The notes under the pieces are model-generated. The model was not told where the DNA came from, made no database searches, and saw nothing but the letters and a program-made list of their open reading frames with translations. A stretch of DNA of 64,000 bases from positions 1 to 64,000 of the forward strand of contig NZ_JAODTZ010000018.1 of assembly GCF_025399795.1 (NCBI RefSeq). The letters are read 5' to 3'. Below, piece after piece: positions 61,015-64,000 of this stretch (position 1 is the first letter of the stretch; the number at the start of each line of letters is the position of its first letter). The stretch comes from Streptomyces rhizosphaerihabitans (GTDB lineage Bacteria > Actinomycetota > Actinomycetes > Streptomycetales > Streptomycetaceae). Both the position numbers and the translations under genes were made by a program.

Positions 61015-63408
61015 TCAGCTGGTCGTCAGGGCGGTGTCATCCACGACGAAGCTGGTCTGGAGCGAGGAGTCCTCGACGCCGCTGAACTTGAGCGCGACGG
61101 TCGAACCGGCGAAGGAGGACAGGTCGAACGTCTTCTGCGTGTAGCCGGTGGCCTTGTTGAGGTTGGAGTAGGTCGCCAGCGTGGTCGATCCGGCCGTGAC
61201 CGTCAGCTTGTCGTACGCGGAGCTGGTGGTCGTCTCGGCCGTGTCGATGTGCAGGTAGAACGTCAGCGTGGCCTTGCAGCCGCTGGGCACGGCCACCGAC
61301 TGGGACAGCGTGTCGGTGTGGGTCGAGCCGTAGCCGTTCATCCACGCCTTGTACGAGCCGCCGTGGGCCGCCTCGCCGGTGTCCGTCGTGATGACCCCGC
61401 TGGACGCGGTCCAGGTCGTGTTGCCCGACTCGAAGCCCGGGTTGCCGAGCAGCTGCGCCGAGGTGCAGGTGCCACCGCCACCTGAGGTACTGACCGTCCA
61501 GGTGAAGGAAGCGGTGCCCGTCGCCCCGGTGCTGTCGGTCACGGTGACGGTCGTGCTGTACGTCCCCGCGGTGGTCGGCGTGCCGGTGATGGCGCCCGTC
61601 GAGCTGCTGATCGACAGGCCGGCCGGCAGACCGGACGCGGCGTAGGTCAGGGAGCCGGTGTTGGTGCTGCTGGCCGAGATCTGCAGGCTGACCGCCGTGC
61701 CGACGGTGGAGGCCTGGCTGCCCGGGTTGGTGACGGTCACACCGCTGGTCGGCGGGGTGACGTGGCTGCCGACGGCGATGCCGGCGAAGGCGTTCGCCAC
61801 ACCCGCGTACTGGGCGGAGCTGGAACCGTACAGCGCCGTAGCGGCGCTCAGCGCGGCGGTACGGGCACCCGCGTAGTTGGTGGTCGACGTCATGTACGTC
61901 GTGAGCGCCTTGTACCAGATCTGCAGGGCCGCGGCCCGGCCGATGCCCGCGACGGCCACGCCGTCGGAGGTCGAGCTGGTGTACGTGGTGCCGTTGATGA
62001 CCTTGGTGCCGCTGCCCTCGGAGAGCAGGTAGAACATGTGGTTCGCGGGACCCGATGAATAGTGGACGTCGAGGTTGCCGACGCCGGAGTACCAACTGTC
62101 CGCGGAGCCGCCGTCCTTGCTCGGCTTGTCCATGTAACGCAGCGGTGTGCCGTCGCCGTTGATGTTGATCTTCTCGCCGATGAGGTAGTCGCCCACGTCG
62201 GTCGAGTTGTTGGCGTAGAACTCCACGCCGGTGCCGAAGATGTCGGAGGTCGCCTCGTTGAGACCGCCGGACTCACCGGTGTAGTTCAGACCCGCGGTGT
62301 TGGAGGTGACACCGTGGCTCATCTCGTGGCCCGCGACGTCCAGCGAGGTCAGCGCGTGGGTGCTGCTGGTGCCGTCGCCGTACGTCATGCAGAAGCAGCT
62401 GTCGTCCCAGAAGGCGTTGACGTACGCCGAGCTGTAGTGGACGCGCGAGTAGGCGGCGACGCCGTCGTTCTTGATGCCGCTGCGCCCGAAGGTGTTCTTG
62501 TAGAAGTCCCAGGTCATCTGGGCGCCGTAGGCGGCGTCCGCGCCGGCGGTCTGGGTGTTGGAGCCCGCGCCGGTGCCCCAGACGTCGTCGGAGTCGGTCA
62601 TCAGGGTGCCGGTGCCGGAGGTGCCGTTGTTCAGCGAGTACGTCTTGTGACCGCCGCGGGTGGAGTCGGTCAGCTGGTACGTCGAGCCGGACAGCGTGGT
62701 GTTCAGCGTGACCGTGCCGCTGTACTGGGTGTTGCCGGTGCCGGTCTCGATGCCCTCGTACCGCGTGAGTTCCTTGCCGGTGGTGGCGTCGGTGATGACG
62801 TGCAGCTTGCTTGGCGTGCCGTCGTCCTGGAATCCGCTGATCACGGTCTCCCAGGCGAGCCTGGGTGTGCCGATGCCCGCCCAGATGACCTTGCGGGCGC
62901 TGTCGGTGGCGGGCTTCTCCGCCTTGAGCGACTTGGCCACCGTGAGCGCCTTGGCCGCGGCGGCGTCCTTGGTGAACGTCGCGGTGGTGCTCGCGACCTT
63001 GATGGTGTGCTTGTTGTTGAAGGTCGTGCTCACCGTGCCGGTGGCCTGCGAGGCAGGCGGGGTGTGGACGACGATGTCGCCGCCGAGCACCGGGAGGCCG
63101 GCGTAGGTGCGCTCGTAACGGGTGTGCAGGGTGCCGTCGTTGTCCTTGACGACGTCCTTGACGACCAGCTTCTCCTTCGAGCCGAGGCCGAGGGTGCCGG
63201 CGGTCGCCGTGGTCTGCTTCGATGCCTTCGTCAGCAGCGCCACGTGCTGGGCCGGGGTGAGCTTGGCCTCAAGTCCCCCGGTGCGCAGGGGGGTTGTGTG
63301 GGGGGCGGGCTTGGCGACTGCCGGGACCGTCTGTATACCGACGGCCAGGAACGCGGCGGTGGCCACCAGGGCTCCGGCCGCAGTCGCCTGACGGGGGAAA
63401 CGTCTCAC
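61015..63408 (-). CDS. Secreted M4 (thermolysin-type) metalloprotease
   Basis: The protein is 797 residues. A Sec signal peptide (RRFPRQATAAGALVATAAFLAVGIQTVPAVA) is followed by a propeptide (FTP/PepSY regions to about 215). The catalytic domain has zinc motif HEMSH (His361-His365) and the third ligand in GLNEATSD. An Ig-like He_PIG domain (SLTYAASGLPAGLSISSSTGAITGTPTTAGTYSTTVTVTD) and a C-terminal jelly-roll domain follow. It is secreted and self-processed to digest external protein. The GTG start at 63408 has GGAG five bases upstream. Confidence 0.93.
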   Translation of the reverse strand: MRRFPRQATAAGALVATAAFLAVGIQTVPAVAKPAPHTTPLRTGGLEAKLTPAQHVALLTKASKQTTATAGTLGLGSKEKLVVKDVVKDNDGTLHTRYERTYAGLPVLGGDIVVHTPPASQATGTVSTTFNNKHTIKVASTTATFTKDAAAAKALTVAKSLKAEKPATDSARKVIWAGIGTPRLAWETVISGFQDDGTPSKLHVITDATTGKELTRYEGIETGTGNTQYSGTVTLNTTLSGSTYQLTDSTRGGHKTYSLNNGTSGTGTLMTDSDDVWGTGAGSNTQTAGADAAYGAQMTWDFYKNTFGRSGIKNDGVAAYSRVHYSSAYVNAFWDDSCFCMTYGDGTSSTHALTSLDVAGHEMSHGVTSNTAGLNYTGESGGLNEATSDIFGTGVEFYANNSTDVGDYLIGEKININGDGTPLRYMDKPSKDGGSADSWYSGVGNLDVHYSSGPANHMFYLLSEGSGTKVINGTTYTSSTSDGVAVAGIGRAAALQIWYKALTTYMTSTTNYAGARTAALSAATALYGSSSAQYAGVANAFAGIAVGSHVTPPTSGVTVTNPGSQASTVGTAVSLQISASSTNTGSLTYAASGLPAGLSISSSTGAITGTPTTAGTYSTTVTVTDSTGATGTASFTWTVSTSGGGGTCTSAQLLGNPGFESGNTTWTASSGVITTDTGEAAHGGSYKAWMNGYGSTHTDTLSQSVAVPSGCKATLTFYLHIDTAETTTSSAYDKLTVTAGSTTLATYSNLNKATGYTQKTFDLSSFAGSTVALKFSGVEDSSLQTSFVVDDTALTTS

Positions 63409-63916
63409 TCGTACTCCTACTGCTTCGGCCGCGGTCGGCGGCCGGTGACAGACCGGGCAGACGGGATGTGCTGTCCGGGAAGAGCTGAGCAGGGGCGTGC
63501 GGGAACGCGACCGAGGGCAGGCGTGGGGCACCTGCCCTACAGGTGGAGGAAGGATCGCATTCTTGACCCAGGCATGACATGCGCTTGCTGCCAATCGAGG
63601 GTTATCCCTACGCCCGCGTCCCGAAACCCCCGCCTCGCACCCTGCCACCCGGGTGGCAACGCCGACGATCGGCTCACGGCTGCCGCCGAACTCGCTTCCA
63701 CTGGATGGGAGTTGCTCTCCGAACCGCCCTGCGCTCCACCCCGGGCGCGCACCCGAACCGCCCGACGTCACCTCCCCGAACCACGCCCCCCCAAGGCACC
63801 CGACGTCACCTCCCCGAACCACGCCCCCCGAAGCACCCGACGTCACCTCCCCGAACCATGACTTTCCCGAACTGCCCGCGGCCGCATCCCTGTTGGAGTA
63901 CCGCCGGGCAACCGCC
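63409..63916. other. Protease promoter region with tandem repeats
   Basis: This 508-bp region upstream of the protease contains no credible gene. Near its right end, at 63763-63858, three imperfect copies of a 37-38 bp unit begin with CGACGTCACCTCCCCGAACC. The last copy is shorter. Confidence 0.7.
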
Positions 63917-64000
63917 TCAGGGCCGGCCCGCTCCCGGCACCTCGACCCGCGTGGCGAGTACCTGTCCGGAGCCGGGTGTCACCATCTCGGACTCCGTCAT
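63917..64000 (-). CDS. Possible 3' end of a gene cut by the window edge
   Basis: An open frame enters from the right edge on the minus strand and ends at 63917 with the residues SGQVLATRVEVPGAGRP. The 28 codons are too few to identify a family. It may equally begin at the ATG at the edge. Confidence 0.3.
   Translation of the reverse strand: MTESEMVTPGSGQVLATRVEVPGAGRP

Overview
The window is high-GC actinomycete chromosome, almost certainly Streptomyces. The evidence is the strong third-position GC, frequent GTG starts, GGAGG-type ribosome binding sites, DUF5133 and MEDS/HATPase proteins, an ANTAR/PP2C stress-signalling set, a class I cholesterol oxidase, and perfect long-stem terminators without T-tracts. 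I see no rRNA and no convincing tRNA.

Region 1 (about 0.4-12 kb) is accessory DNA. After a small hypothetical protein, a cytochrome P450 and a secreted hypothetical protein comes a degraded prophage packaging block, read right to left. It holds a ParB-like protein, a ParB-methyltransferase fusion and a hypothetical protein (one operon), a frameshifted terminase small subunit, a terminase large subunit that has lost its nuclease domain, and a portal protein. An unrelated gene sits between portal and terminase on the opposite strand, and no capsid or tail genes follow. At its right edge lies a tiny orphan type I-E CRISPR remnant (exact 61-bp period, no cas genes in the window). Its last repeat runs straight into an integrase that has lost its N-terminus.

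Region 2 (12-31 kb) is mixed metabolism and transport. It contains a DEDDh exonuclease, a MarR/MFS divergent pair with palindromic operators, a GNAT gene preceded by a perfect 14-bp LacI-family (CebR-type) box, and a FUSC transporter. A catabolic island follows: Lrp regulator, class III aminotransferase, M19 dipeptidase homologue, metal-dependent amidohydrolase, IclR regulator and ornithine-cyclodeaminase-like enzyme. After it come an MpaB-type oxygenase, a MerR/cobalamin-domain-like regulator and a cysteine-desulfurase-like enzyme.

Region 3 (31-55 kb) is a stress-response island. Small membrane and envelope proteins (GlsB, YihY, fasciclin lipoprotein, PRC-barrel, three very short membrane proteins), an SRPBCC protein, a winged-helix protein, DUF5133 and Dps precede the control genes. 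These are an anti-sigma-type ATPase with a MEDS sensor, a SigB/F-type sigma factor, a soluble poly-HAMP hybrid histidine kinase, two PP2C (RsbU-type) phosphatases and an ANTAR-GAF protein. A HAD-like protein without its nucleophile, a DMT transporter and a membrane-anchored sulfite-oxidase-like enzyme are interspersed.

Region 4 (55-64 kb) is a steroid-oxidation cluster: a Tat-exported 3-ketosteroid dehydrogenase-like flavoprotein, divergent from a Tat-exported cholesterol oxidase that has KstR-like boxes both upstream of and inside its coding sequence. A CMD-family protein and a DapB-fold dehydrogenase form a two-gene operon beside it. A YciO-type protein and a large secreted M4 metalloprotease with C-terminal domains close the window.
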